A DNA stretch of 23,750 nucleotides from JAICND01 sp040905905 (GTDB lineage Bacteria > Actinomycetota > Acidimicrobiia > Spongiisociales > ZC4RG35): contig JBBDQN010000041.1 of assembly GCA_040905905.1 (NCBI GenBank), positions 1 through 23,750 on the forward strand. The letters run 5' to 3'. The notes beneath the pieces are model-generated. The model did not search any database. It saw only the letters and a program-made list of their open reading frames with translations, and was not told where the DNA came from. This document shows, piece by piece, positions 1 through 6,526 of the stretch (position 1 is the first letter of the stretch; every line of letters begins with the position of its first letter). Both the position numbers and the translations under genes were made by a program.

Positions 1-79
<79 letters not shown>

Positions 80-110
80 AGCCCTGGTCAGCGACCTGCT
101 GACCAGGGCT
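80..110. terminator. Perfect 13-bp hairpin between the tRNA and the integrase
   Basis: Bases 80-92 pair perfectly with 98-110 around a five-base loop (GACCT). It lies between the convergent tRNA and integrase genes and can terminate both. There is no long T tract after it on the plus strand. Degenerate versions follow other att copies in the window (near 19271 and 22264), so it also seems to belong to the mobile att-integrase module. Confidence 0.7.
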
Positions 111-150
111 TCTACCGTGTTAGGCGGTTCTTCTACCGTCCCTTCTACCG
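110..150. repeat. Three copies of TTCTACCG (candidate integrase arm sites)
   Basis: TTCTACCG occurs at 110-117, 131-138 and 143-150, spanning the end of the integrase gene. The inverted form CGGTAGAA occurs three more times upstream of the integrase. Clusters of a short motif beside the att core in this arrangement are typical of arm-type binding sites for tyrosine recombinases. This role is inferred. Confidence 0.6.
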
Positions 151-1298
151 GCGGTCTTGTCTGGTTTCACCTTGATGAGCTGTTCGAAGGTGCGGGCGGC
201 TTCGGCCTGCATGCCGGGGAGGACGTGTTGGTAGGTGTCGATGGTGAACGCCGGATTGGCGTGGCCCAGCCTCTCCGACACCACCTTGACCGGTATCCCG
301 GCTTTGATGAGCAGTGTGCCGTGGGTATGGCGGATGTCGTGGAGTCGGATTCTCGGTAGACAAGCTCGGTTGGCGATCCGTTCGAAGGTCTGAGAGATTG
401 AATGAGGATGGACGGGTTTGCCGTCGGTGTTGGTGAACACCCAGCCCTCGGATTCGACCCCGGCTGCTCCTTGTTCTGCGCTTTGCCAGTCTCGCCACGC
501 CTTGAGCACTCCGAGGGTGGTCTCGTCGAGGTCGATGGCTCGCCTGGAGTTTGGTGTCTTGCCCCGTGACTCGTGGAGTTCGTAGGCGACTGCCACTAGT
601 CCACGGTTGACCGAGACGCGGGCTCTCTTCAGGTCGACGTCGTCCCACCGGAGACCGAGCAGCTCGCTTCGGCGCATTCCTGTGAAGGCGAGCACCCAGA
701 ATGCCGGGAAGAGCCGATGACCGGCCGCAGTCTGGAGAAACGCCTGTAGCTGTTGGGCATTCCAGGCCTGAGGCTCGACCTTGGGAATCGATCTTAGCTT
801 CGGTGCGTGGGCCACCAGTGCCACGTTCCGGCTGACCAAACCCCGCTTCACCGCATCGTTCAAGGCACCTCGGATGATGAGGTGCACCTCCAGCACCGTC
901 TTCGGCGCCAGTGCGCGCCGACCGTCGGTTGGATGCAGCATCCGGTCGTAGAGCCTCTCGAGGTGCTGGGCACGGAGCCGTCGTATCGGGACATGACCGA
1001 TGGCAGGGAGGATGTGCCGGTCGATCTTTCGCCGATACCCATCCCAGGTGGATTGGGCCAGATTGATCTTCCTTCCAGGCAGCCACTGGCCAGTCAGGTA
1101 GGCACCGAAGGTCAGCCCCCGGACCTTGTCGTTCCGTCCGTTCAACTCGGCTGCTAGCCGCGCAGCCAGCTTCTCGGCTTCCTCACGGGTGGTGCCGGAG
1201 GGATGCCAGCGTCGCCGCTCCCGACCATGAACTGGATCGAGACCGTCATATACGACCGCATACCAGCGGTCACCCTTTCGTGCTACATAGCCTCTCAT
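120..1298 (-). CDS. int: Tyrosine recombinase (site-specific integrase) of the island
   Basis: A 392-residue phage-type integrase expected to recombine the tRNA 3'-end att sites at 33-79 and 13924-13970. The N-terminal part (about 1-55, GYVARKGDRWYAVVY...) looks like the AP2-type arm-binding domain. A SAM-like core-binding domain follows (about 62-165), then the catalytic domain (about 178-370). The catalytic set is complete: R209 in TGMRRSEL, K247, H320-x-x-R323 in LHDIRH, H346 in LGH and the nucleophile Y356 in IDTYQHV. The start at 1298 is chosen because AAGGAG lies six bases upstream (1305-1310). An in-frame start at 1358 lacks such a site. The gene points toward the tRNA, as in most tRNA-targeted islands. 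It appears intact and so could still be active. A decayed relative lies at 14000-14345. Confidence 0.95.
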   Translation of the reverse strand: MRGYVARKGDRWYAVVYDGLDPVHGRERRRWHPSGTTREEAEKLAARLAAELNGRNDKVRGLTFGAYLTGQWLPGRKINLAQSTWDGYRRKIDRHILPAIGHVPIRRLRAQHLERLYDRMLHPTDGRRALAPKTVLEVHLIIRGALNDAVKRGLVSRNVALVAHAPKLRSIPKVEPQAWNAQQLQAFLQTAAGHRLFPAFWVLAFTGMRRSELLGLRWDDVDLKRARVSVNRGLVAVAYELHESRGKTPNSRRAIDLDETTLGVLKAWRDWQSAEQGAAGVESEGWVFTNTDGKPVHPHSISQTFERIANRACLPRIRLHDIRHTHGTLLIKAGIPVKVVSERLGHANPAFTIDTYQHVLPGMQAEAARTFEQLIKVKPDKTAGRRDGRRTA

Positions 1299-1334
1299 GA
1301 GCTTCTCCTTTCGGGATCCCGACTTTCGGAAACC

Positions 1335-1461
1335 CGGTAGAAGGATCGGTAGAAGCACAAGGTCATGCCCGGCGCAGAGCCGCCTGTGGGAGTCCCCCGC
1401 CCAGAACGCCCTGGTCAGGGTGCCGCTGACTCTTTGGGTGCTGCTGTGAAATCCGGTAGAA
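1335..1461. repeat. Three copies of CGGTAGAA upstream of the integrase
   Basis: The 8-mer CGGTAGAA is found at 1335-1342, 1347-1354 and 1454-1461, inverted relative to the TTCTACCG cluster at 110-150. The first two copies start 12 bp apart, about one helical turn. The interval also repeats the 11-mer GCCCTGGTCAG (1408-1418), which is found beside the att core at 81-91. I read these as integrase arm sites. They may also regulate int. Confidence 0.55.
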
Positions 1462-1496
1462 GCACGGATTGAGTCAGCTCGGCGGTGCCTTGAATG

Positions 1497-2090
1497 TCAG
1501 GGTTCTGCCCGCATCCCGGCGAGGGTCAGGCTGACGAGGCGGGTCACCGCCTTGTCCGATGGGGCGTGTCCGGCTGCCTCGAGGGCGTGGATGCAGTAGC
1601 CGGTGAGTTCGATCGTCGAGATGTCGTCTCGAATGGCCCCGGCGAGGGCGGCTTGCTCCACCAGGTCTTTGACTATGTTGTGCAGTTCGTGTTGGGCCTT
1701 GGCGACCTGATCGTCACTATGGAGTAGCACTGACAATTCTCGTCCGTGGGGATGATGCTGATGGTGCCGTGTGCGCTGGCGTTGGATGTGAGCGTATGCG
1801 GTGAGCACCGCTTCCAGCCGCTGGATGGGGGTTCCCGGGCTGTCTCGGACTTGGTTCAGCTGAGCGAGGTGTTGGCTGATCTGGCGTTGATGCCAAGCGG
1901 CGAGAATGCTCTCGACGTCGGGGAAGTACTTGTAGAGAGTGGCGCGGCCGATCCCGGTCTTCTGGGCGATCTCTGACATGGTCACCGCCCGGACGCCACG
2001 TTCGGCAACCAAAGCTGCAGCCGTGTCGAGGGTCGCTTCCCGCACCGACCTACGGTGCTCTTCGATCGTGTCGTCCCAAAGTCTCGGCAT
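1497..2090 (-). CDS. TetR-family repressor with a histidine cluster
   Basis: A 197-residue TetR-type regulator. The N-terminal helix-turn-helix is clear (about 36-57, VTMSEIAQKTGIGRATLYKY), followed by a helical ligand-binding domain of normal size. Residues 107-116 hold a cluster of five histidines (TRHHQHHPHG), which suggests metal or heme sensing; that is inference. It is divergent from the two membrane-protein genes at 2192-2940, and a 13-bp palindrome in the shared promoter region (2141-2153) is a likely operator. The TATACT box at 2099-2104 lies only about nine bases before the ATG and there is no Shine-Dalgarno sequence, so the mRNA is probably leaderless. Confidence 0.88.
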   Translation of the reverse strand: MPRLWDDTIEEHRRSVREATLDTAAALVAERGVRAVTMSEIAQKTGIGRATLYKYFPDVESILAAWHQRQISQHLAQLNQVRDSPGTPIQRLEAVLTAYAHIQRQRTRHHQHHPHGRELSVLLHSDDQVAKAQHELHNIVKDLVEQAALAGAIRDDISTIELTGYCIHALEAAGHAPSDKAVTRLVSLTLAGMRAEP

Positions 2091-2098
2091 TGGGACGA

Positions 2099-2104
2099 AG
2101 TATA
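2099..2104 (-). promoter_or_regulatory. -10 box of the TetR gene (leaderless transcript likely)
   Basis: On the minus strand the hexamer TATACT lies at 2104-2099 and the ATG begins at 2090. A start point six to seven bases downstream would fall at or within two bases of the ATG. No ribosome binding site precedes the ATG. Leaderless mRNAs are common in actinobacteria. No convincing -35 box is visible. Confidence 0.5.
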
Positions 2105-2133
2105 CACCTCGCCCGGGCTCGCTACAGTCCGAC

Positions 2134-2162
2134 TTGAGTAAGACACTATGTCTCGATAGATT
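2134..2162 (+). promoter_or_regulatory. Promoter with embedded palindromic operator
   Basis: TTGAGT (2134-2139) and TAGATT (2157-2162) are separated by 17 bp and point toward the gene at 2192. The spacer contains the inverted repeat AGACA-CTA-TGTCT (2141-2153), a good position for repression by the divergently encoded TetR protein. Both hexamers match the consensus at four of six positions, so the promoter is plausible but not strong. Confidence 0.5.
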
Positions 2163-2191
2163 AGGACCACGTCATACGAGGAGCAGGCACT

Positions 2192-2422
2192 GTGAATGAA
2201 CCGGTGAGAGAGCCCGAACAGGACCCGGGTAGCAGGCCAGCTGCGCCGCCAGGAATGCCCCGCTGGGTGAAGGTATCTCTATTGGTGGTTCTGGTGGCCG
2301 CCGTATCGCTGGTAATTGCCATGCTCCTCGCCGGCGGTGATCACGGACCTGGGCTCCACACTGGATCGGCCAATTCGATGGGCACCATCAGCTCTAGCAA
2401 CCTGGGAGGTTGGGACGCCTAG
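2192..2422 (+). CDS. Small single-pass membrane protein
   Basis: A 76-residue protein. It has a polar, proline-rich N terminus (1-24), one membrane helix (about 25-47, WVKVSLLVVLVAAVSLVIAM) and a short outside tail with GGDHGPGLHTG. The start is GTG at 2192 with GAGGAG about nine bases upstream. It is the first gene under the promoter at 2134-2162 and its stop codon overlaps the next start (TAGTG), so the two are translated together. The family is not recognised. The His-containing tail would lie outside the membrane near the DUF2269-like partner. Confidence 0.7.
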   Translation: MNEPVREPEQDPGSRPAAPPGMPRWVKVSLLVVLVAAVSLVIAMLLAGGDHGPGLHTGSANSMGTISSSNLGGWDA

Positions 2423-2940
2423 TGAGGCTGCGATCCGGGACGCGCAAAGCGGTCCTCAGCATCCACCTCGTCGTCTCAGTGGGTTGGATCGGTGCTGTCA
2501 CCGCCTACCTCGCCCTCGACGTGACCACCATCACCAGTGATGATCCCGACATGCTCACGGCGGCCTACACCGGGATGAATGTGATAGCGGGTTCGGTGAT
2601 CGTACCCCTGGCGATCGCTTCCCTGATCACAGGCGTCGTCATCTCGGCCGGCACCCGCTGGGGGTTGTTTCGCCACTACTGGGTGGTGATCTCTCTCCTC
2701 TTGACGGTTCTCGCGGTTGCGGTCCTCCTTGTCGAGACCAGAACCATCGGGTCGCTCGCGGAGATCGCCACAGATCCGTCGACAACCCCAGAGGAGCTCG
2801 CCGCGCTGAACAGCACGCTGGTTCATTCCATCGGTGGTCTGCTGGTCCTACTGGCGGTTCTCGTCCTCAACGTCTACAAACCTCGCGGTATGACCCGATA
2901 CGGGTGGCGCGAAGAGAGTCAGCCGAGCCCGACGCGGTGA
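2422..2940 (+). CDS. Four-helix membrane protein, DUF2269-like
   Basis: A 172-residue integral membrane protein with helices at about 9-30, 48-70, 80-103 and 133-151. The motif SIHLVVSVGWIGAV in the first helix and GLFRHYWVV before the third are typical of actinobacterial membrane proteins related to DUF2269. No biochemical role is known to me. I use GTG at 2422, which overlaps the upstream stop by one base. A TTG at 2410 is possible but lies directly against the GGGAGG ribosome site. It is probably repressed with its partner by the divergent TetR. Confidence 0.8.
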   Translation: MRLRSGTRKAVLSIHLVVSVGWIGAVTAYLALDVTTITSDDPDMLTAAYTGMNVIAGSVIVPLAIASLITGVVISAGTRWGLFRHYWVVISLLLTVLAVAVLLVETRTIGSLAEIATDPSTTPEELAALNSTLVHSIGGLLVLLAVLVLNVYKPRGMTRYGWREESQPSPTR

Positions 2941-3026
2941 ACTAGCGATCGTGATTCCACCGCACAGCAGGTCATCCTACGGTGTGGACGGGCCAATTGT
3001 TCCCGAAAACGAAAGAGGTGGATGGT

Positions 3027-3503
3027 CTATCGCCCGTTGCAGGCACTCGGTGGCCGAAGTGGGTCGCGGCCCGTTCCGCGAGCAAAGGGCGGCCCGAGCA
3101 CCTCGGTGAGAACTTCCTCGGTATCTTGGTTATCACCGAGATAGAGCACGAGAATCTCGCCTCGGTGCCAGAAGCGTGGATTACCGGCCCACGCGACCAT
3201 GGCGTTCCCTAGGTTCGACGGGTCATCCGGATCGATTCTTGCTGCTTCGTTCGTGGCCTCCTTGGTGCCCTGGAAGAGGTAGACCCGGACCTCCTCGGCG
3301 CCAACGCAGATGAGTTGTCCTTCGCCCCCCAGGGGATTGGTGGCGAAAGTCTCGGCCGACTCGACAGCGGCTCCCATGTCTGCCAATTCGGCGAGCAGCT
3401 GCTCAGGTTTAGCATCGTCTGCACCGGGGGCCGCGTCTGTATGTACGGTGCTCGAACAGGCGACGAGGGTCATGAGCAACCCGAGCCCAAGAGACTTCAT
3501 CAT
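3027..3503 (-). CDS. Putative lipoprotein of unknown function
   Basis: A 158-residue protein with a lipoprotein signal peptide: MMKSLGLGLLMTLVACSS, with the lipid-accepting Cys at 16. An acidic linker follows, then an alpha/beta-looking region with a single further Cys (CVGAEEVRVYLF) and a tail with NPRFWHRGEILVLYLG. I recognise no family. It is the last of the minus-strand genes that read away from the copper regulator, but 172 bp separate it from the SHOCT gene, so it may have its own promoter. A CsoR-like half site (ATACCCCCT) lies about 50 bp upstream. An overlapping reading frame at 3409-3660 was not accepted. Confidence 0.7.
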   Translation of the reverse strand: MMKSLGLGLLMTLVACSSTVHTDAAPGADDAKPEQLLAELADMGAAVESAETFATNPLGGEGQLICVGAEEVRVYLFQGTKEATNEAARIDPDDPSNLGNAMVAWAGNPRFWHRGEILVLYLGDNQDTEEVLTEVLGPPFARGTGRDPLRPPSACNGR

Positions 3504-3675
3504 CGGTTCGACGTCCGCAGACCCAGTTCGGTTCCTTCCACTCGGAAGTCTTAGGGGGTATCCACCACTCCTCAGCGTCTCGAGTCACTTGCCAACCGAG
3601 GCCTGGATCGCGCGCTTTCAGCCTACGCCCGTCTGCGGGGTCCCGCTTGAGGACGGTCACGGACTTTGTGTTCAG

Positions 3676-3918
3676 CTATCTCCGGATCTGGGTCTTGGAG
3701 TCCTCCAGCATCCTCCGTCGCTCCTCGTACTCGTCGCCATCGATCTCACCGGCGGCGTACCGGCGTTGGAGCGTTTGGAGCGCATCGGACAGCGAGGGGT
3801 ATTTGGACCCTCCGATGCTACGGATTGCCCAGACGACAAGGAGGAACACCGCAACCCAGAAGAGGATCATCATCGTCCACCCGAATATCCCCATCGCATT
3901 CCAGTCGTACCACATCAT
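3676..3918 (-). CDS. Small SHOCT-domain membrane protein
   Basis: An 80-residue protein. An N-terminal membrane helix (about 8-35, rich in Met and Trp) is followed by a short C-terminal helical pair (about 44-75, LQRRYAAGEIDGDEYEERR), which is the SHOCT motif. Proteins with this layout are common beside copper and other envelope-stress genes, but the molecular function is unknown. GGAGGTG precedes the tandem ATG-ATG start by four bases. It lies 90 bp downstream of the cytochrome gene in the same direction. Confidence 0.85.
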   Translation of the reverse strand: MMWYDWNAMGIFGWTMMILFWVAVFLLVVWAIRSIGGSKYPSLSDALQTLQRRYAAGEIDGDEYEERRRMLEDSKTQIRR

Positions 3919-4008
3919 TTAGCACCTCCGCCACCAGCATTGTCGGGTCCCGGGCGAGGGCACAGGGCCGTAAGTCCCGAATTGACCGGCGACGGCTGGC
4001 GGGAGGTT

Positions 4009-4446
4009 TCAGTCTTGAGGTTGAGACTCATCCTGTACGGTGGCCTGCTCCTGGTATTCCCTCTCTTGTGGTCCCCAATTGGACTTGATGAACTCGAGGA
4101 TGGCCTCGATGTCGTCGTCGTCGAGCCGGTCGCCGAAGGCTGGCATCCGTGACTGGGGGAAGTCGGATCCGTCGCGGATGATCTCGAGGAGTATTCGGTC
4201 GGGGTGATGCCAGGTGTGCCCCGAGGAGTCGTGGGGCGGTGGCGGATAGGAGCCGTCTTCGTTGGGGGTCTTCCAGTCAGGATCACCGGATAGGTCGGTT
4301 CCATGGCACTGAGCGCAATTCTGCTGATAGAGGTCGCCGCCGCGCTCCAGGACCGCCTCGTCGGCGGTCCCGGGGCCTTGGTCATCGGTGCAGGCGCTGA
4401 TGGCCAGGATCAGGCCGAGGACCACAGCAACCGAGCGGACCTTCAG
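4009..4446 (-). CDS. c-type cytochrome lipoprotein (copper-locus type)
   Basis: A mono-heme cytochrome c exported as a lipoprotein. The signal ILAISAC puts the lipid-accepting Cys at 19. The heme site is C44-A-Q-C47-H48, and SRMPAF supplies a likely distal Met. The segment GHTWHHPDRIL is typical of cytochromes I associate with copper-resistance loci. It probably moves electrons at the outer face of the membrane. Start choice: an ATG at 4590 would give a basic 48-residue N extension that overlaps the upstream gene by 100 bp and buries the signal peptide. The proper signal begins at CTG 4446 (or ATT 4449), after a GGAGGGGG site. The start is therefore non-canonical and uncertain. It lies 44 bp after the Cys-rich gene. 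Confidence 0.85.
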   Translation of the reverse strand: MKVRSVAVVLGLILAISACTDDQGPGTADEAVLERGGDLYQQNCAQCHGTDLSGDPDWKTPNEDGSYPPPPHDSSGHTWHHPDRILLEIIRDGSDFPQSRMPAFGDRLDDDDIEAILEFIKSNWGPQEREYQEQATVQDESQPQD

Positions 4447-4490
4447 AATGCCGGATGACCCCCTCCGTCCCTCCCAGGTGATTCGGCCGG

Positions 4491-4868
4491 TCAATGGTCG
4501 AAGTCGTGTGTCCGGCTGATGAGGCGCTGGGTTCTTCCGAGACAGTTGAGCGCCTTTGTGTACAGCTTGGTCCGCGCCGGCGAGCAGCATGCCACTTGGA
4601 GGCAGCCGAGTTGGGCACCGCCATCCTCGAGCAGTGCTACGACCTGCGGTGCGTGGTCCGGTTCCTCATCGAGCGTGTTCAGGACGCTTTGCGCGTTATG
4701 CATGGTCGCCGTCAGCTTTTGCATCCGGGGACTCCGCAGTGGTTGGCAGCAACCGGCATGAAGTTCGTCGACCAGGGCTTCGGCTTTCCTCAGTTCGTCG
4801 AGTCCCGATCCCAGCAGTTTCTTGTCGGGTATCGGGACGCGACGTGAGGTGTCAGGATCCGGGTTCAT
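4491..4868 (-). CDS. Cys-rich protein with duplicated CCxPxR motif, copper-binding candidate
   Basis: A 125-residue soluble protein with no signal peptide, predicted mostly helical. It has six Cys (40, 41, 89, 94, 95, 109). Two related segments contain adjacent cysteines: HAGCCQPLRSPR and VACCSPARTKLY, suggesting an internal duplication with CC-x-P-x-R as the core. Its start overlaps the cupredoxin stop by four bases (ATGA), so the two are translationally coupled, and the cytochrome follows 44 bp later. The family is not recognised. The paired cysteines and the location suggest Cu(I) binding or storage in the cytoplasm, but this is inference. It is much smaller and less Cys-rich than the Csp storage proteins. 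Confidence 0.72.
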   Translation of the reverse strand: MNPDPDTSRRVPIPDKKLLGSGLDELRKAEALVDELHAGCCQPLRSPRMQKLTATMHNAQSVLNTLDEEPDHAPQVVALLEDGGAQLGCLQVACCSPARTKLYTKALNCLGRTQRLISRTHDFDH

Positions 4869-5359
4869 CCGTCCACGGTTATCTGACCGGTCATACCAGC
4901 GGCGTAGTGGCCGGGCTGGTGACAGCCGACGAGGACAGTGCCGGCATCGCCGAATGTCCAGGTGAGTTCGACCGTCTCGCCGGCAGGAATCGCGGCCACG
5001 TTTGGCTCTTCGTGGGCCATGTCGCCCATCTCGGCCATCTCGGCTTCGTGTTCGTCCTGGGTGGCCTGGTCACCGAGGGTGAAATCGTGCACCAGGTTGC
5101 CAACGTTGACCAGCCGGAAGGTGACGGTCTCGCCCGGGGCGACGGTGATCTCGGCGGGCTCGAACCTCAGGTTGTCGGTGGTCTGAATCTCGATCACCCG
5201 GTCGGCATCGGCGGCCTCGGCGGGGGAACCGAAGGAGAACTCTGACTCAGTCCCGGGATCGGGGTTTGTCGAGTCTGTGTTCAGGGCGCATGCGGAGAGG
5301 GCAAGGGCGAGAACGGCGGTCAGTGCGAGCGTGGCACGCCGCGGTGGAAGGTGTGCCAT
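4865..5359 (-). CDS. Cupredoxin-domain lipoprotein (type 1 copper)
   Basis: A 164-residue plastocyanin/azurin-like protein. The lipoprotein signal is LALSAC with Cys at 24. The cupredoxin fold spans about 55-164 with all four type 1 copper ligands: H91 (NLVHDF), C146, H151 and M156 (GCHQPGHYAAGM). An acidic insertion rich in His and Met (about 100-120, DEHEAEMAEMGDMAHEE) may bind further copper. It is anchored outside the membrane, where it could carry electrons or bind copper. AAGGA lies a few bases before the ATG. It lies 51 bp after the DUF6153-like gene and overlaps the next gene by four bases, so it is in an operon probably controlled by the operator at 5815. Confidence 0.92.
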   Translation of the reverse strand: MAHLPPRRATLALTAVLALALSACALNTDSTNPDPGTESEFSFGSPAEAADADRVIEIQTTDNLRFEPAEITVAPGETVTFRLVNVGNLVHDFTLGDQATQDEHEAEMAEMGDMAHEEPNVAAIPAGETVELTWTFGDAGTVLVGCHQPGHYAAGMTGQITVDG

Positions 5360-5410
5360 GAGGGTCCTTTCGGTCGTTTGTGAGAGGTCAGAGCCGCGAG
5401 CCGGGTCGGC

Positions 5411-5767
5411 TCAAAGTCTCAACACGCACAACCGGTAGAACAGCGGGGGACCTCTCTTCGCTTCGACGCTTGGCCCTTCCGAAGAGGGCACCCGATGAGT
5501 GAGGCGACTCGGAGAGGCTGCGGTACGGCTCAGGTTGAGTCGAGCCGATGCGAGACCGGCGGCGACTGCGATGAACAGGCAGAGTCCTAGGACGCCGTGA
5601 TGGTTGGACTCTGTGTTCATGTCGGCTGTGTGTCCGGCAGCTGTCGGCGGGTCGAGGGTTGCGACCACAGGGTCGAGACCGTGCATCGACAGCAGGCCGG
5701 CGATCGAGACCGCAACGAGGATCAGAAGCAGCCGGCGTTGAATTCTGGTCGACATTTCCTTGCCCAC
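5411..5767 (-). CDS. Small membrane protein, DUF6153-like
   Basis: A 118-residue protein with two membrane helices (about 12-28 and 58-75). Histidines lie between them (MHGLDPV, AGHTADMNTESNHHG), followed by GLCLFIAV. This layout resembles the actinobacterial DUF6153 family, whose function is unknown. The exposed His residues suggest metal binding. The start is GTG at 5767. An internal ATG at 5755 is also possible. It is the first gene of the minus-strand branch and is divergent from the DUF305 gene, with the CsoR-type operator between them. Its last codons contain a copy of the integrase-linked 8-mer (5433-5440). Confidence 0.7.
   Translation of the reverse strand: MGKEMSTRIQRRLLLILVAVSIAGLLSMHGLDPVVATLDPPTAAGHTADMNTESNHHGVLGLCLFIAVAAGLASARLNLSRTAASPSRLTHRVPSSEGPSVEAKRGPPLFYRLCVLRL
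5433..5440 (+). repeat. Isolated copy of CGGTAGAA inside the island
   Basis: This is the same 8-mer that flanks the integrase. Here it lies in the 3' end of the DUF6153-like gene. Its context (ACCGGTAGAACAGCGGGGG) resembles the other isolated copy at 9464-9471. Confidence 0.4.
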
Positions 5768-5814
5768 GATATCCGCCCGTCAGAGTTGCGATAAGCCCGC
5801 GGTCCGGTTTGGCG

Positions 5815-5831
5815 ATACCTCCGTAGGGTAT
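5815..5831. promoter_or_regulatory. CsoR-type operator in the divergent promoter region
   Basis: ATACC-TCCGTAG-GGTAT is an inverted repeat with a 7-bp centre. It has the same architecture as the site upstream of csoR at 6497-6513 and resembles known CsoR operators, which are GC-rich palindromes flanked by ATAC/GTAT. It lies between the divergent starts at 5767 and 5865 and can control both. Copper binding to CsoR would release it. Confidence 0.75.
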
Positions 5832-5864
5832 ATGCCTGGCCAGCGACCGAATTGGAGACTGGAA

Positions 5865-6464
5865 ATGGATAAGCACGAGCAGGCCGGTCATGTCGAAGCG
5901 AAACCGTCCGACCAGGATGAGCACACGCCTGGGGATGGGATGTCATATCTACGTTTCGGGTTGATGATCGCCACTTCGATGGTGTTGATGTACGCAGTCA
6001 TGTATCTCAATACCTTCGAGTGGGATCATGTCCGGTGGAGCGAAACCCGGTTGTTCATGACGCTGCTGATGGGAGCGACCATGGCGGTGGTCATGCTCGG
6101 ATTCATGTTGGGCATGTACAAGAACTGGAAAGCCAACGTAGCGATCGTCCTCACCAGCCTGGCCTTGTTCGGATTGGCCACCTGGCTGGTCCGCAGCCAG
6201 ACCACCGTCGAAGAGAACTCATATATGCGTGCGATGATCCCGCACCACTCGATCGCCATCCTGACTTCGGAACGCTCCCAGATCGAAGATGTCAGGGTCT
6301 GTGAGTTGGCGGTGGAGATCATCGAGGCCCAGCGCCGGGAAATCTCCGAGATGGAATGGCTGATCGACGACATCACCCAGAACGGCCCGGCCGCAACGTC
6401 GGACGAGGCGGCACAACGGCCGGTGCCCGAGTTCGAGGGGTCGAGCGCCCGCTCCTGCCCCTGA
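5865..6464 (+). CDS. DUF305 membrane protein
   Basis: A 199-residue protein with a His-containing cytosolic N terminus (MDKHEQAGHVEAK), three membrane helices (about 31-49, 63-84, 91-109) and a C-terminal DUF305 helical domain (about 115-172). The family signature MIPHHSIAIL puts the paired histidines at 127 and 128, with IIEAQRREISEM following. DUF305 proteins are frequent in copper and silver loci and are thought to bind metal outside the cytoplasmic membrane. The exact role is unknown. ATG 5865 is chosen for the GGAG site seven bases upstream. An ATG at 5832 lies directly against the operator. The csoR promoter begins just after the stop codon. Confidence 0.88.
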   Translation: MDKHEQAGHVEAKPSDQDEHTPGDGMSYLRFGLMIATSMVLMYAVMYLNTFEWDHVRWSETRLFMTLLMGATMAVVMLGFMLGMYKNWKANVAIVLTSLALFGLATWLVRSQTTVEENSYMRAMIPHHSIAILTSERSQIEDVRVCELAVEIIEAQRREISEMEWLIDDITQNGPAATSDEAAQRPVPEFEGSSARSCP

Positions 6465-6469
6465 AGGGT

Positions 6470-6498
6470 TTGACGTCCTTCGACTCGACACATACAAT
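6470..6498 (+). promoter_or_regulatory. csoR-copB promoter
   Basis: TTGACG (6470-6475) and TACAAT (6493-6498) are separated by exactly 17 bp. Each hexamer matches the sigma-70-type consensus at five of six positions. The CsoR-type operator at 6497-6513 overlaps the end of the -10 box and the expected start point, so a bound repressor would block transcription. The leader is short, about 20 bases. Confidence 0.82.
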
Positions 6499-6513
6499 AC
6501 CCCCCCTAGGTAT
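6497..6513. promoter_or_regulatory. CsoR-type operator upstream of csoR
   Basis: ATACC-CCCCCTA-GGTAT is an inverted repeat with a 7-bp centre, matching the site at 5815-5831. It covers the end of the -10 box and the start point of the csoR promoter and ends just before the GGAG ribosome site (6515-6518). This arrangement implies autoregulation: copper releases CsoR and switches on csoR, copB and the second cytochrome. Confidence 0.82.
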
Positions 6514-6526
6514 AGGAGAGTGGCTC

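Noticed and set aside
3549..3562. A possible third CsoR operator upstream of the lipoprotein gene
   Set aside because: Only one half (ATACCCCCT on the minus strand) fits. The opposite half has no GGTAT at the required distance.
3409..3660. Minus-strand open frame of 83 codons with many Trp residues before the lipoprotein gene
   Set aside because: It overlaps the well-supported lipoprotein gene by 95 bp, has no ribosome site or recognisable domain, and its end is a run of Arg and Cys typical of an off-frame shadow. The part at 3504-3660 could still be coding but cannot be supported.
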